Positions 50,971 through 62,754 of a stretch of DNA of 64,000 nt are shown one piece after another. The position numbers and the translations under genes are program-made. Numbering within the stretch: the stretch's first letter is position 1; each line of letters starts with the position of its first letter. The notes below the pieces were generated by a model. It saw only the letters and a program-made list of their open reading frames with translations. It ran no database searches and was not told the DNA's origin. The DNA comes from Favolaschia claudopus (taxonomy: Eukaryota > Basidiomycota > Agaricomycetes > Agaricales > Mycenaceae): positions 62,001 to 126,000 of the forward strand of contig JAWWNJ010000157.1 in the NCBI GenBank assembly GCA_037176885.1, written 5' to 3'.

Positions 50971-52636
50971 ATTCTAAGAATCATTATGCATGGATTGTTC
51001 AATTTCAAGGTTGACTCTGGCCACCGGGTAAACTGGTTCTGGAGCGTTTGACGTGAACGCTGGCAGCTTCTCGACGCGATGGGCCTGATGAAGCGAGGCG
51101 AGCCTAGGTAAAAGCTTGCCAAGAAGAACCTTCGTAGTTCTTGAGTAAACGCATGTTTACCTCGTACTTGCGATATGAGGTTTGACAGCTCGGTTGGGAA
51201 AACGGTACTGACGGTACCTTTCAAGACTTGAACAGTTGACCGCGATGTCAGCGTGACCTCATAGACGTCGATGTCGATGCGTGTATCAAATCTGAAAGAT
51301 GGTAACTGGATCCAAATCAAACTAGAAAGAAATAAGGTGACTTGGACGGAGAAAATGCTGAATACAGGATGTAGCGTACCTTTACTCGACAGCATCTGAA
51401 CTTACTTTGACAGTTCAACAAGTGATCTCCGCCAAGAGGTTGACGAATGAGCAAAGATTCGAGCCCGGTTGTAATGAGATCATTCTTTTTTAGAGGTGAG
51501 CCGTAGCCAACGTTGCAAACCCGCTGAGATCCCCCAGTATTTTTAACGAGCCCAGCTCAGTCGACGAACAGTCGGAACAGAGAAACATCTGAGCATTGAT
51601 GTGGCCGAAAGATCAGTTCCATTATCCATAACCATGAAGATTCATTCCTCGGTTTCGCAGTGATTCCCCTGCGTGCCGCGATGTGTTTCAACTGCGTAGA
51701 GTTTTCGTGCATGGACGTTGGAAGCAAGAGGGTCACATTGGGGTCACAGCAATGCCACGTCCATCACGCATCGTTGATCTGTGACTGATGTGACACTACG
51801 CATTTGGCTCTTCCTCAACTCTTCCTCCTCTTTCACGTCCCTGACTCCCTGCTCGCTGGACCAGCGCCAGCCGCAACATACCTGATCCTCTGAACTCTGT
51901 GGTGATTGATGTTACGCTCCACCTGCATCTACCCCGGAACTGTGCTCAATTTCATCCACGACACACGACTCTCGGGATCGCAATTGTGTCTTTGAATTTT
52001 CAAGCCGATATCTTCTCTCTCTCTCTCACATGGTCAGGAATCGTCATTGCTTCTCTTCACCCTATGACTCTGACATATACTTCTTCGAAATCCTCATGTA
52101 CAAACGCAGCTCATCGCCTCACATCCTTCTCAACGTTTGGATTCCGAAGAATACTGGTCTGCATTTGTCAGGAAAGTTTCATATCTCCGTTCTCTGGTTG
52201 TACGAAAACTTCAACTCACTCAAGCAGTATCACGGGGTGCCTTCTGTTACGCCGAGTCAAAGATATCATGCCGGAGAACGACACGAGTTTGCGCACGTTC
52301 GTCGAGCGACCAACGATATCTGGTATATCTCGATGCCAACTTCTCAAAAATCATGGCCCATTGGGCCCGGGTGTTTCTCAAAACACGACCGCCCCTCTCA
52401 TACTCGTCGTCTCAGTGAGTTTCACCACTCATCTTGAATCGAACACTGAATTTTACGCTTGGCGCGAACAGTGCGTCTGGGGCGGGCAAACCATCTCTGC
52501 AATCCAGCGGGCTCAAATGCGGCGTTCCATGACATGTGAGAGAATCTCTAGCCCAAGAAGGCCTCATGGTTATCCTTACACCAGAAATATAAGCTAGGAC
52601 TGAATCGCACTTCGTAAGTCCCTCCCTCACCTCTCC
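50971..52636. other. Long intergenic; possible decayed coding at 51.9-52.6 kb
   Basis: A 232-aa plus frame (51899-52597) starts at GTG and has no recognised motif. Two other plus frames overlap it (for example EEYWSAFVRKVSYLRSLVVR at about 52150), so a decayed gene is possible but not supported. No other element seen. Confidence 0.3.
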
Positions 52637-53898
52637 ATGACATCTCTCCCTGTCGAACTCATTGAAGCTATTGTCGAAGTAGTGTCCGACCAACGAACCC
52701 TCCGCTCGTGTGCGCGCTCGTGTCCAAAGCCTTCCTCAGTCCCAGCCATCGCCTCATCTTCCACTCACTTCTCCTCCAACACAGTCGCCAGAATATCCCT
52801 GACTTTCGCACCATCGCGCGGGTTCATGCATTCTGCATCAACTCTCCGCACATATTCTCCTATTTTCGACGCTTACATATAGGATTCCTTCGGTTCGAGG
52901 TTGATGCGGACGGTCCATGGCTCCAGCGAGTCCTCGCGTCCCTCAAGGGAGTCGTGCATGTGCAGATCAGCGGTTTTGACTCCGCACCGAATTCAACGTT
53001 CGACATTTCACCCATCCTCGTTCAAGGCATTCTCGAACTGCTGCACCTTCCGAGTTTGAACAAGGTCTCGCTTTACAAAATTCACAGCGTCCAGGTGGAT
53101 CTGTTGCACGCCGCAATGTCTCGTGTGCGCACACTTTCGCTCTCGGAAATCCGAATTTTCACAACACCCAACATGGAATCAAGCGTTCCCGCTAATCCCG
53201 AGAGTTTTTATCTCGAGGAACTCGTTCTCGGCCTATCTACCCAGCCACAAAACGCGCTTCTCTTCCTCCTCCGCCCCGACTCGGCTCCATACCTCCAGAA
53301 GATCTGCACATTGCGCCTTCACTGGCACTGGGAGGACAATGCGACGACCTACAGGCTTGTGGAATTTCTCTCCTCAACGCTGCAGCATTTATGGATCACT
53401 TCAATCGGTGCGGATTTCCTTTCATTCTCTCCTCCAATTCTATACAATTCTGACGTCGGCATCGTAGACTACGCTCATCCATCATTCTCACTCCACCTGC
53501 CTCCCCTCCCCTCCCTGCTCTCGCTCACACTCCGACTCTCAGAGCGCCTCATCTCCTCAGTCGATCTCATGGCCACTATCAACACCTTCTCGTCCACCAT
53601 CCCCCGCGTCGAATATATCACATACGTCTTCGATACCTACGCAGATCTGGACGAGGGATTCGCGCCGGAGTCTTCAATATTCGCGTTCGTCAGCGCGATA
53701 GAGCGGAATCGGGCACAGATGTTGAATCTGAAAAGGGTGGAGTGTTCGTTGAGTTTCAGATTGAATCAGAGTCAGGGTGTGAGGGAGGGGTTGATGGGGC
53801 GGCTTGAGGCGTTTGCTAGGGAGAGATATCCCAGCTTGTTGAGCCGAGGGGGAGGGGTGATGGAGTTTTCCGTCTCGACGGTAGGGGCCGGGGTGTAG
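52637..53898 (+). CDS. F-box-like protein with a frameshift near the start
   Basis: The start MTSLPVELIEAIVEVVSDQR with TLRSCA (52637-52717) is an F-box-like beginning. The continuation LVSKAFLSPSHRLIFHSLLL is in the frame two bases on: GTGCGCGCTCGTG appears to carry an extra CG at about 52713-52720. From there about 390 residues run uninterrupted (LEELVLGLSTQPQNALLFLL, LLSLTLRLSERLISS) to the stop at 53898. As read, translation from 52637 would end after 81 residues. Either the gene is freshly inactivated or the dinucleotide repeat was misread; the otherwise intact body favours a recent event or error. Confidence 0.75.
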
Positions 53899-54085
53899 AA
53901 GTGTGCTGAGTTCTAAGGTGTAGTGTTTAATCACAATGAGAGGTCGCAACAACTTACTCACGAGAGAATGCTGTACCTTATGATTTTATTTTCGTTCTGG
54001 TCTCTGTGCGACGTACTTTGGCCGGGGTACCTAGCTACAAAAATGTTCTAAACACCTCTCCTCAAGACATCGCTTTATAGAACAT
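53899..54085. other. Convergent gap between F-box (+) and SGNH hydrolase (-)
   Basis: Short spacer of 187 bp, no feature seen. Confidence 0.4.
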
Positions 54086-54851
54086 TCAAGCCTCGCTAGC
54101 ATGCACGTCGAAAATCCATCCCTTCACAAACGCTTCCTGGATCCCATCATAAAATACCCGTGCCATTCGCTCGTACGCTGCGTCGTTTGGATGTGTCCCA
54201 TCGTCGAGATCTTCAACACCGACAACTGCATGGCAGTCAACCAACAGCACCGTCCGCCCCACATCCACGAAATCCCGCACAACGTCCGAAAGGGCGGCGT
54301 TGTAGCTCGTAATCCGCGCGTTTGCTCTATTATCCCTATTCGGCGGCAAAGTCGACAGCACAACACACACTCCCGCAGCCGCGCCGCCCAAATCCAATAC
54401 ATCCTGAATCATTTTCGTCAACCGTAGAGGTGCATTAGCCGCATCAAGATTCGCCCCGACGTCGTTCGTTCCCACTAGGACGGTTACGATGTTTGGTTTG
54501 TAGATTGGCATGGCTGCGAGGGCGCGGCGGTGGACTTGGGATATGAAGTATCCGGGGTATCCTTCGTTGTTGGGTTGCGCGAAGGATCCGCCGGATTGAG
54601 AGCCGACCATTTGGACGGCGTTTCCGTCTGCGGTGAGGAGGTCGTAGAGGTGGGCGCGGTACCCGGATTCGTGGGTGCTTCCAGTGCCGAATGTTATCGA
54701 TGCTAAAAAAATGAATTGACGGAATTTAAAGTTGAGTCGAGATTGGTGTTGGTCTCAGGCTGTGGACGACGATCAATGAGAGTTGCTTACCTCCCAGTGG
54801 CATGATCCTGCAGGTTTTGCCGGAGAAAGCAGAACGGGTGGATGCTGACAT
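54086..54851 (-). CDS. SGNH/GDSL-type hydrolase (225 aa)
   Basis: Exons 54791-54851 and 54086-54702, intron 88 nt (GTAAGC to TTTTTAG). Block I reads TCRIMPLGASITFGTGST: the nucleophile Ser is in GASIT. The oxyanion Gly/Asn follow in VGSQSGG and VLVGTND. Block V is DGTHPNDAAY with the catalytic Asp and His. All four SGNH positions are present. The family contains esterases and carbohydrate deacetylases. No signal peptide is apparent in the short first exon (MSASTRSAFSGK), so it may be cytosolic or lack its true first exon; a secreted relative would be expected to carry one. Confidence 0.88.
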
Positions 54852-55773
54852 GAGAGTAGAGAAGAAAGAGAACCGGGCCGAGACACTGTGCCGTGACCGA
54901 TCAGTTAAACTTGAAACTCCGCTTTAATTTTTCCATTACTTACCCTGGCCCACTTAGCGAAAATATGGAACCTTTTACACGTTCGCGAGCTCTCGGTCCG
55001 CCGCAGTGAGCAAAATTCGCCTCTTACTGTAAGCTTCTCGTTCGTTCATCATTCTGTTCGTTTCAGGTTCTGGGCTATTCTAAACTCAGGCTGCTATTCA
55101 ATTCTCCAGATAACGCTCTTCCACTGGCAGCTCTCACCGAACGACAAAACGGTTCTTTTAGGTTAGGCGCTCGTACTCACAGGGCCAGTCTCTCGTAGAC
55201 AGCCGCCACAATAAAAGATCCTCGTACCTGCGGTTGGTTAGACTGTAAGCGCCGGTATGGATTCACGCACGAGCCAATGTCATGCCCAAGCGCCTCAATA
55301 CGCAAAAAGTGAAATCTGTTCCTAATTCAGAAGCGGCGAATTTCTTCGCGCGATGAAGTGAGTTCGACTTGGACTTCCATTATCCATTCATCATTCAGTG
55401 CGATTGAACTCTATTGCCTTTAACGCTGGTATGGATTCCCGCATGAAAGAATGTCATATTCAGCTTCTAGAATCAGAAAACACAGATCCAGTCGGCCCCC
55501 TTCAATATCGTACCTTACAAGAGGTTTTTAGGTCAACATCCTTGAAAATCGGTCAAGATGGCTGTTGAATTTGGCGCTCAATTTAAATTGCTTTTGGATG
55601 TATATGGATGAGGCGCCTGGTGAGCAATATAAAGCATGGAATGTATGTCGTGCTATAGCTCACTCGTTGAGTTCCACCCCAGCTCTGAGGACAAACGAGC
55701 AATCTGTGCGTCTGCCCTCCTTGATCCAAATCTGACCTTAGTCTTGATAGGTTCACAGAGTATTCAAACAACA
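54852..55773. other. Intergenic with upstream part of the duplicated unit
   Basis: No gene. From about 55250 it matches, in inverse orientation, the upstream DNA of the paralogue at 8.5 kb. A local near-repeat (GGTATGGATTC.CGCA) occurs twice, at 55255 and 55430. Confidence 0.5.
55627..55634 (+). promoter_or_regulatory. TATA element of paralogue B
   Basis: ATATAAAG, about 140 bp before the ATG, is conserved in the GAGCxATATAAAGCA context with paralogue A. Confidence 0.55.
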
Positions 55774-56172
55774 ATGACTTACATTAACGGCATCGCCCCC
55801 ATTGTCACCGTCCGCGGCCCAGGCAACCTCCACCACCTGTCGTACAACTCCAACGGCGGCATCGTCAACTGTGTCGGCATCATGCCCGCCCCAGTCGCCG
55901 CCAACGACAACAACACCGTGACGAACTTCCTTCTCGGGTTCGCATACAGCTTCACGGGTTACGCGTTCTACTGGGACGGTGCGGGGCCGGCGTTCTGGAG
56001 GGTTGCGGGGTCACCGTTTACTGAGCCTGTGGGGACGAGTTGGTCGGCGGCCACGGGGGTGCCGTGGGGGAGTCAGATTGATTTGGGGATTAATGTGGAG
56101 AGTGAGGTGGCAACGGCGGCGAATGAGGATAATGAGGTTATTGTTTATATTATTCCGGGAGATCTTGACTGA
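55774..56172 (+). CDS. Small protein of unknown function, paralogue B (132 aa)
   Basis: Single exon, MTYINGIAPIVTVRGPGNLH to EVIVYIIPGDLD. The ATG at 55774 is chosen because it aligns with the start of paralogue A and because the upstream in-frame text has no counterpart there. One residue (Ala or Ser in the AAN(A)SNNTV loop) is missing relative to A; other changes are conservative. There is no signal peptide or membrane segment. I do not recognise the family. Confidence 0.82.
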   Translation: MTYINGIAPIVTVRGPGNLHHLSYNSNGGIVNCVGIMPAPVAANDNNTVTNFLLGFAYSFTGYAFYWDGAGPAFWRVAGSPFTEPVGTSWSAATGVPWGSQIDLGINVESEVATAANEDNEVIVYIIPGDLD

Positions 56173-56590
56173 GGGTGGGGTGGGGTTGAGTACGGGGGAA
56201 TATCTGGTTTTGTGTTTCCGGACGGATGGTGAATGGATGCATATTTGTGGATTTTTCTGTATCGCCAATTATTTTTGCGGTTGATCCATGCGTCGGCGCT
56301 GCTGCATTCTTTCAATTCTTTCAATCCTTGACGGATATATGCTTCTCAGAGTTGGAGAGGAAGGACAAAGCCTGATTTAGCGAACATTCACGCCGAGGTC
56401 TTTCGGCTGACCCGACTGACATGCCGAAAGATTGCATTGGAGCGGCATATTCCGGACCAATAGGAATCTCGGCAGCCACGGGTCAGCCTCGTTTTTGGGT
56501 GTGATTGAACTTTGGCACGGATCAGCGCCGAATACGAGTCAACAGCAAAGTCACAGGCTGTCACGCTCTCAGTCTTGCTTTGCATCCACG
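56173..56590. other. Intergenic
   Basis: Downstream of paralogue B and upstream of the next F-box gene; nothing seen. Confidence 0.4.
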
Positions 56591-57952
56591 ATGACCTCTG
56601 AGGCAGACCTGCCGTTCGAGCTATATTCAAAGATATTTCTGCACTCTCTGCCTGCCAACGGCGTCGCACGTCCTCATCCTCACGAATCCCCCCTTCTTCT
56701 GCTCCAGATTTGCCGACGATGGCGCACCATCGCACTGGCGACATCGAAGCTTTGGGATTCACTATTCATGGAATATCGTCACGACCCCGGGTACGAAGCT
56801 GTCTCGCCTTTTGCTGTGCACTCCACTGCTGCACTCATGGACCTGTGGTTTACCCGCTGCAATGGACACACCTTATCCCTTACCCTCCGGTCCTACAAGT
56901 ACCCGGAATGGACTGCACAGCTTCCACGTGGACTGTTGGACGTTTTACAGAACAGATTTTCCCGGTGGAAACATCTAGAGATACATCTCCCTTGACAAGA
57001 CTTCTTGGATCTCGGAAATTTCAACGGTTCCCCCTCCGAGCTCCGAAATCTTACTATCCTGGTCATTGACGGTGTAGTTCCGTCCGTCTTTGACTGCGAA
57101 ACATCACTCTGTACAAAATCCCCTCTTCTTGCGATACTTCGTTTTGGAAACTTATTCCAAAGCGTCCCGCACCGGCTCCTCACTTCGGTGGCAGCAGCAT
57201 CGTCTAATTTAACCATCTTGCAATTGGAATCCTTCGACCCATCTTGCCCTCTTGCCGTCTTGGATCTATTTCCTCGTCTTCGTCAGCTCATATTTCGTTA
57301 TATTGGGCATCGATCTGAAGATGTAAATAACCATGCGCCCAAAGCCGTTGTGGCTCGTGTCCTCTCGTCTCTGTACATTGAAGGATATCTCGGCGACATG
57401 CTCCAACACATCTCCGCGCCTTCACTGCGTCATTTCGGCGTAAATGTCTACGATGAGTATAGCTCTCATGCAGCTATCTCGTTCATCTCGCGTTCACGAT
57501 GCACGCTTCACCGCCTATCCCTTTGTGCGAGCACCCAGACAATATCCCCGACTCTCTTACGATTAGGGGAAAAAGTGTCTAGACTCGACCTTCTTAACTT
57601 TGCATTCAAAACACAGGCAACTGGCGCAGTGTTGACATTAGCTCTTCCGCACCTTCCACGTCTCGAGAATTTGTCTTTATTCTCGAGAGACGGATCCGCC
57701 GATGTGTTCAATGAAATATTCAGATTGTTGGACGCCCATCGGAAATCATTATGGCGCGTACACATAATTCTTCAGCCCATTTCCGAAGGTGACCAGCCCG
57801 CCGTCCTCCCCGAAATTGAAAAACTTGTAAATGGTCTCCACCATCTCGTCGAAGACGCAGGCATGCGCATCACGCTGCAAACTCCGCACTTACAATGGCC
57901 GGATGAAGATGCGGTTGAGTTGAACATGGTTGACATGCAGCTAAGTAAGTAA
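56591..57952 (+). pseudogene. F-box-like protein with one in-frame TGA
   Basis: MTSEADLPFELYSKIFLHSL (56591) and SPLLLLQICRRWRTIALATS with LWDSLF form a textbook agaricomycete F-box. The reading continues to FSRWKHLEIHLP, then TGA at 56993-56995, and resumes in the same frame with QDFLDLGNFNGSPSELRNLT and about 300 LRR-like residues to MQLSK. Family members usually have Leu at the TGA position (RWKHLEI.LP-L-QD), so a TTA to TGA change would explain it. No intron can remove the stop and keep the frame. The last codons meet a perfect GTAAGT donor (about 57946), so another exon may follow. Confidence 0.82.
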
Positions 57953-59202
57953 AACTCGCAATCTTTCACCTGATTTTCCTTTGGCTGCGGGCTTTTGATT
58001 GATTACGGTGCAGGCTACAATGCTTTCCCGCCGTACGAACCAGTAGCTTGGAGTATATATCAGTGAATATCGAGTCGACTTTGAATTCCGGCAGAGTCTT
58101 TGTTTTCGGCGCCCGAATGGGTCTTGTATAAATTGTCCGCATCTGAGATAGGTCATTCTTGCCAAGGAATTTAATACACGTTAAACTACTCGGTGCAGTT
58201 TCTGTGTGTAAGGATTCCCTTTTTCGGTTTGCAAGCGTTTGTTTGCTTGCATGATTGCATCAAAATTTGAAACTCCGCTCGTCTCCTGAGTCCTTCGCAC
58301 CACCACCTCACTATCGCAGAGTTCATAGGCTTCCTCAGCGCTTAGCTCATTGCTGTATTCGCTTACACCAGACATCAGCGGTAGAGCCTTGAGTCTCATG
58401 TTCGTCCGCTTTCTTGCCGCTAAGCCGCCGCTTTACCTGGAGCTCAGGCTTGACACGTCACGACTCACGACTCACCATGCATGCATCGTCGACACGGATC
58501 TCTCGGATTCTAATGCTTTCCTGGGCCCGCGAAAGCGGTGACTCGCCAGCATGCGATGAAACGAATGAAAAGTTACTTTCGGACAGTCGGAACGCTCTAG
58601 CCATCCAGCATCATTAGTCTTAACATCTGCTTGATGGTTCATTTCGAATTTCGATTGCGAGGCACCTCCAATCCGGGAGTCTCGAGAACCTTCACCCCTG
58701 TAAGTATCTGTGACCGTGGCAGCTCGATCTTGTGCGGAAGTGGGTACCTCAAAGCGCTGGCTCTGACTGTCTCTCTATAGGTGTTCTAGGCGATCGTACC
58801 CATCATAAGGCTCCCATGGCCGGAAATTTCACTTCCCGGCGTCAATTGTGCTGTACCTCCTTCTCCCGCGAACTGGATCGACCTGCCCTGCCGGCTCAGC
58901 GCAACAGCTGCTTGGGGAGGGAATGGAGCTCGCAACTCATGCGGTCCTTCTTCACATTCCCAGCAACGATAAGATTTCTATACTATTGCCATCTTTCGCG
59001 TGTACCCGTGTCGACATTACTTTCAGCTAAGTTATCATCCCGATCCATCAAGATTGAGATGATCACCCAGTTGATGCATTATATTGAATGTCCGCCACAT
59101 CGCAGTGCCTCCGTTGCTCACCGGCGTCGGTGCTATTTATCTTGAAACTGCGAATTCGAATGCAATTCAGCGTGCTTTCCTGCCGCCTCCCTCCCTTCCC
59201 CT
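57953..59202. other. Intergenic; no recognised gene
   Basis: Short frames only. Contains the possible 3' exon of the F-box gene and the promoter of the membrane protein gene. Confidence 0.4.
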
Positions 59203-60748
59203 ATGGATTCCGCGTCCCTTGCAGAGACCCTTCAGATATTTTACACTCTCAAGTATATCACCGGTGAGCGCTATCCTCTTTATCTTCCAACGCCCACTCG
59301 AATGTTGAATTAATATTCCTGCAGCCGCCATTTTCATCCTCCTCGTATTCGACCACTCTCTTACAATCGGGCAGGAAGTGAAGACGATTTGGGGGAATTC
59401 GACTGTGCGGCTGCATTCGAAAGCGGCGTTTGTGGTCAATCGGTATCTCACGGAGGGCGTCACGGCGTATGTGGTATACAGTGAGAGCAATTGCTATTGT
59501 TCAGATTCTTGGAAGGGGGCTGACTCGATAGACGATTTCGCAAGTTTTTAGCGGAACTTCTACGACGTTGGATACACCTGTGAGTCTGGATGCGAATAGT
59601 CATTGCAATGTTGGGTTGAACTTTCGTGCAGTCGTACGTCCTCGGGGAGCCTTACCTCGAAGAAAGTTAATTACAGCCTATCTTCTTCCAGATGCCAGCG
59701 ATTCATCTGGATATACGGCGTAATATGCATAATCTCCGGAACCATCTCACATTGCGAGTACCATCTTTCTTCTATTCATCTCATTTCACCTCTCAAATCA
59801 TCCAATCACTAACACCGTGCCTTTGCAGTCGTTGTTCTCATCCGGGTATACGCACTATGGGACCGCAGAGCAAACGTCGCCCGCCTATTAGTCTCGGTCT
59901 TCGGAATCTGTATCAGCACTACAACAATCCTCGGGATATTTGGTGCTATGGCGATGCAACGTATGTTCACTGCATTTACTCAATCAACATTAATATTAAT
60001 ATTCACCCCTGATCGATTCGATTCAGGACAGCTCACGTATAGCCCATCCCTCCACACCTGTGTTTTTGGTACGAAACCAAAATCGATTATCGCTATGCTG
60101 GCGGTTTTGGTGAGTCTTCGCTTGATTTCCCCCGAGTTTTTTTCTCTCTCTCTCTTTGTTGAATTTGACCGTTCGCGGCAGTCGGTGTTCGATTTCTTCT
60201 TAGCTGTGCTAGTAGTGTTCAACGCAATGGATCGGCCTCGACTGACTCACGTCGAGCTTGTATCGGGGTTACAAACCGACGGGCTGGGCCTCTTCCTGGT
60301 GAGTAATTTGTGTCGTTGATTGATTGAACTCGGCTTCGTACACTCATAATTTTTTTCTCTGCGATCTTCCTTCCTTCAAGATTCTCTGGTGTTCGTCAAA
60401 CAGTTTACTATTGACGGTTCGATAATTGAGTATAATGTTCAAATTGCTGGCAGGTCTCCGTCTAGCAGATGTCATCATCTCGATCTTCAAACCCGTACGT
60501 TCCTCGCCTCAGTCTTCCCTGCCTCTATTTCAAATTAAGCTCTCATTGACAGCCGGCAGAGGTATTCGTTGCTATAACGTACCGTATTCTGTTCCTCTGC
60601 GAACACGTGTACTCACCAATCCATTCAAATATATAGCGCGGTTTGGGCTGTATGCAGCATAGTCAACGCGCGTCTACACATGCGGCTCGAGGGGCTGGCT
60701 TTGTCGAGGGCGAAGGGGACGGTTGTGATGTTGGAGGATATGATGTAG
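59203..60748 (+). CDS. DUF6533-type seven-helix membrane protein
   Basis: Exon 1 (59203-59263) reads MDSASLAETLQIFYTLKYIT; after GTGAGC..CTGCAG exon 2 gives AAIFILLVFDHSLTIGQEVK, TIW and VNRYLTEGVTAYVVY. This is the DUF6533 signature (LxYDHxLTLxxEVxxIW..xxxFLLNRY). Later exons contain FIWIYGVICIISGTISHC, VVLIRVYALWDRRANVARLL, SVFGICISTTTILGIFGAMA, TCVFGTKPKSIIAMLAVL, SVFDFFLAVLVVFNAMDRPR and finally AVWAVCSIVNARLHMRLEGL, stop at 60748. Seven hydrophobic helices fit. Role unknown; the family is expanded in Agaricomycetes. Middle exon borders are approximate. Confidence 0.85.
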
Positions 60749-61406
60749 ATGTAGACCTTTGTAGTTGTAGTTGTAGGTGTATTTACTGTAAAGAAGTAGG
60801 TTATTATGAGGAAGAGGTAGATTTAATTAATATTAGCTTTGTATCATCGAGATGTCTCGCATTTGCAGTAGGCATCCACTCCCGAGAATTGAGATTTTCT
60901 ATTCACTATCAATTTGATTTTAGTACCTCAATTTCGACTTCCCTTGCCTTGTTCTTATTACTTAACCACTAGTACTGAAGTCTTTTGTGTCGAGTTTCCT
61001 GATTCGTGAATGACTTGTTCAACCGTGATCATACAGATTGAATCACTGAAACGGAAGTTAAGGCGGCGAGCGAGATAGCGCACCGCGCGGAGCAATGCGA
61101 CTCGTACCTCTATGTAGATTTGATTCCGATTTAGCACCAGCGGGAACGCAAATATAGCACTGGGGACCGAACGCCGAAAACACCGCTGGGTGCCATCTGT
61201 CTGATGAGCAACGCAGTACATAGAGACACATCGGCAGCGCGCCAGACCTGTGTGAAGAACGCTCAATTGTTCAGCTTTTGCTTGCTCTTGATGAGCTCTC
61301 ATCTAAGTACTGATGCTATAGTCATGACCTCGAGGAATGAGTGTAATTCAACGATGAAGAGATGCACACCCTTGAAACAAATCAAGATAGATCTATTAGT
61401 CCAGAG
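60749..61406. other. Convergent intergenic region
   Basis: No gene seen; short Val/Asp/Leu-rich read-through after the membrane protein stop is not coding. Confidence 0.4.
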
Positions 61407-62754
61407 TCAAAGCTGAGCCCGTACTCGTCTCCGCCCGTCCTCCAGCTTGTCATCCACAACTTCAATTCCCTCACAAATTCTCGAAATAACACCAGCCACC
61501 TCCCCCGGCCTCTCCTGAAACATCATATGCCCACACCCCACCATCTTCGTCACAGACCCCGCCACCCTCCCCTGCGACTCATCGGATATCGAGCCCTGTA
61601 CTATTTCGGGGAGAAGATGATCTTTCGTTCCCCAAACAACGTGCAGCGGTATCAAGCGGCATATCTTCTGGAACTGTTCGATGGCGGAGAATTGGGAGAA
61701 TGTGTCGGGGAAGGATACGGATTCTTGGTGTTTGGGGCATTTGAGGGTTACGTTGATGTTGCATGGGGTGAGTGTGAGGCCGTGTGACTGAATATATAGA
61801 TATTAGAATGTTCAATTGGGTATTAGATAATTGGGTTGAGCATTGGACGCACCACGAGTAGCCGTAAAACACGCTCATCCCAACGGTTCCATGGGAATCG
61901 AGACTTGAGCCAACGATGAGCTTCCTCCCGCGATCCTCAGGTATCCGGGCGTTGGCGTGCGGCGTCGCTGAGTTTGAACGCGGTCGGCTCGAGGTATCGG
62001 TGGTAGATATCTGGCGCTAACATCGCGGGTGCGGTGAGGATCATCCCGACGATGCAAACGACGGAGAGGTCGAGATGTTTCGTGGCGATGACGCTTTGTT
62101 CAGTGTTCAGTAAAATAACATCGATTTAGCAAGATCAACATCGCACAAAAAGAACAATTCAAAGCACAGTCGATTTTACGACCGAAATTGTACGAAAGAA
62201 AAAGAACGAATAAGAATTCAGACTCACCCAGCCGCCGACCCAGCCGAATGTCCCACCACCACGATACGATTCCCCCGCATATGCTCCGAGTTCAAAAACG
62301 CCGCGATTCCCTCGCCCCACTCCGCTGCCGATACGGCTTGAAATTGCCCTCGATCCCGCACCGCCAACTCGTCTGCGTTCAAGACCGCCGCATTGCCATG
62401 ATTCTGTCGGTCCAGCGACCAGGCCTCGCGTACTTGCAGGTGGGGCGGCTTATTTTGTTGGAGGGAGAAGAGCTCGGAGATGAGGGGTTCCCATTGTTCT
62501 TTGTCTGAGGTAAACAATACGCGGTATCAGCTTTCAGAGCATCAGAGCAAAGGGTGGTGGGAAATAAGAGGCCAAAGAGAGGACGTACGAGCGCCGATGC
62601 CGTGGAGGAATACGAAGGTGAGGCCTTGAGTGTTAGCGGCTGCGGATTTGAAGGTGGTGTATCGATTCGCTGTCATCTTGAGCACCCCACTCCCTGCTGG
62701 ACTGAGTGCGCTGCGCGGGCAATCGAAAACGAATGGGAAGGCGTCGAGTACCAT
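61407..62754 (-). CDS. Alpha/beta-hydrolase-fold protein
   Basis: Start MVLDAFPFVFDCPRSALSPA (62754). The oxyanion-side motif FVFLHGIGA ends exon 1; exon 2 gives HKEQWEPLISELFSLQQNKP, REAWSLDRQNHGNAAVLNAD and the nucleophile elbow VVVGHSAGSAA. Exon 3 (about 62090-61870) carries IVGMILTAPAMLAPDIYHRY. The last exon gives LIPLHVVWGTKDHLLPE (acid residue) and VGCGHMMFQERPGEVAGVIS (catalytic His), stop at 61407. The Ser-Asp-His triad is complete. The HG.G.HKEQWEP pattern marks a common agaricomycete subgroup annotated only as alpha/beta hydrolase; substrate unknown, probably cytosolic. Confidence 0.87.

Larger units (their letters stand above)
55250..56250 (+). repeat. Inverted segmental duplication, copy B (gene plus promoter)
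   Basis: Partner of 8478-9480. Matches include GCCTTTAACGCTGGTATGG and ATGAAAGAATGTCAT upstream, the TATA element, the whole coding region, and the first bases after the stop (GGGTGGGGTGGGGTTGAGTA against GGCGGGGTTGGAAGG..AGTA). Confidence 0.8.

Noticed and set aside
51899..52597. 232-aa plus frame
   Set aside because: Begins at GTG, no recognised family, competing frames overlap. Kept only as a possible decayed gene in the intergenic note.
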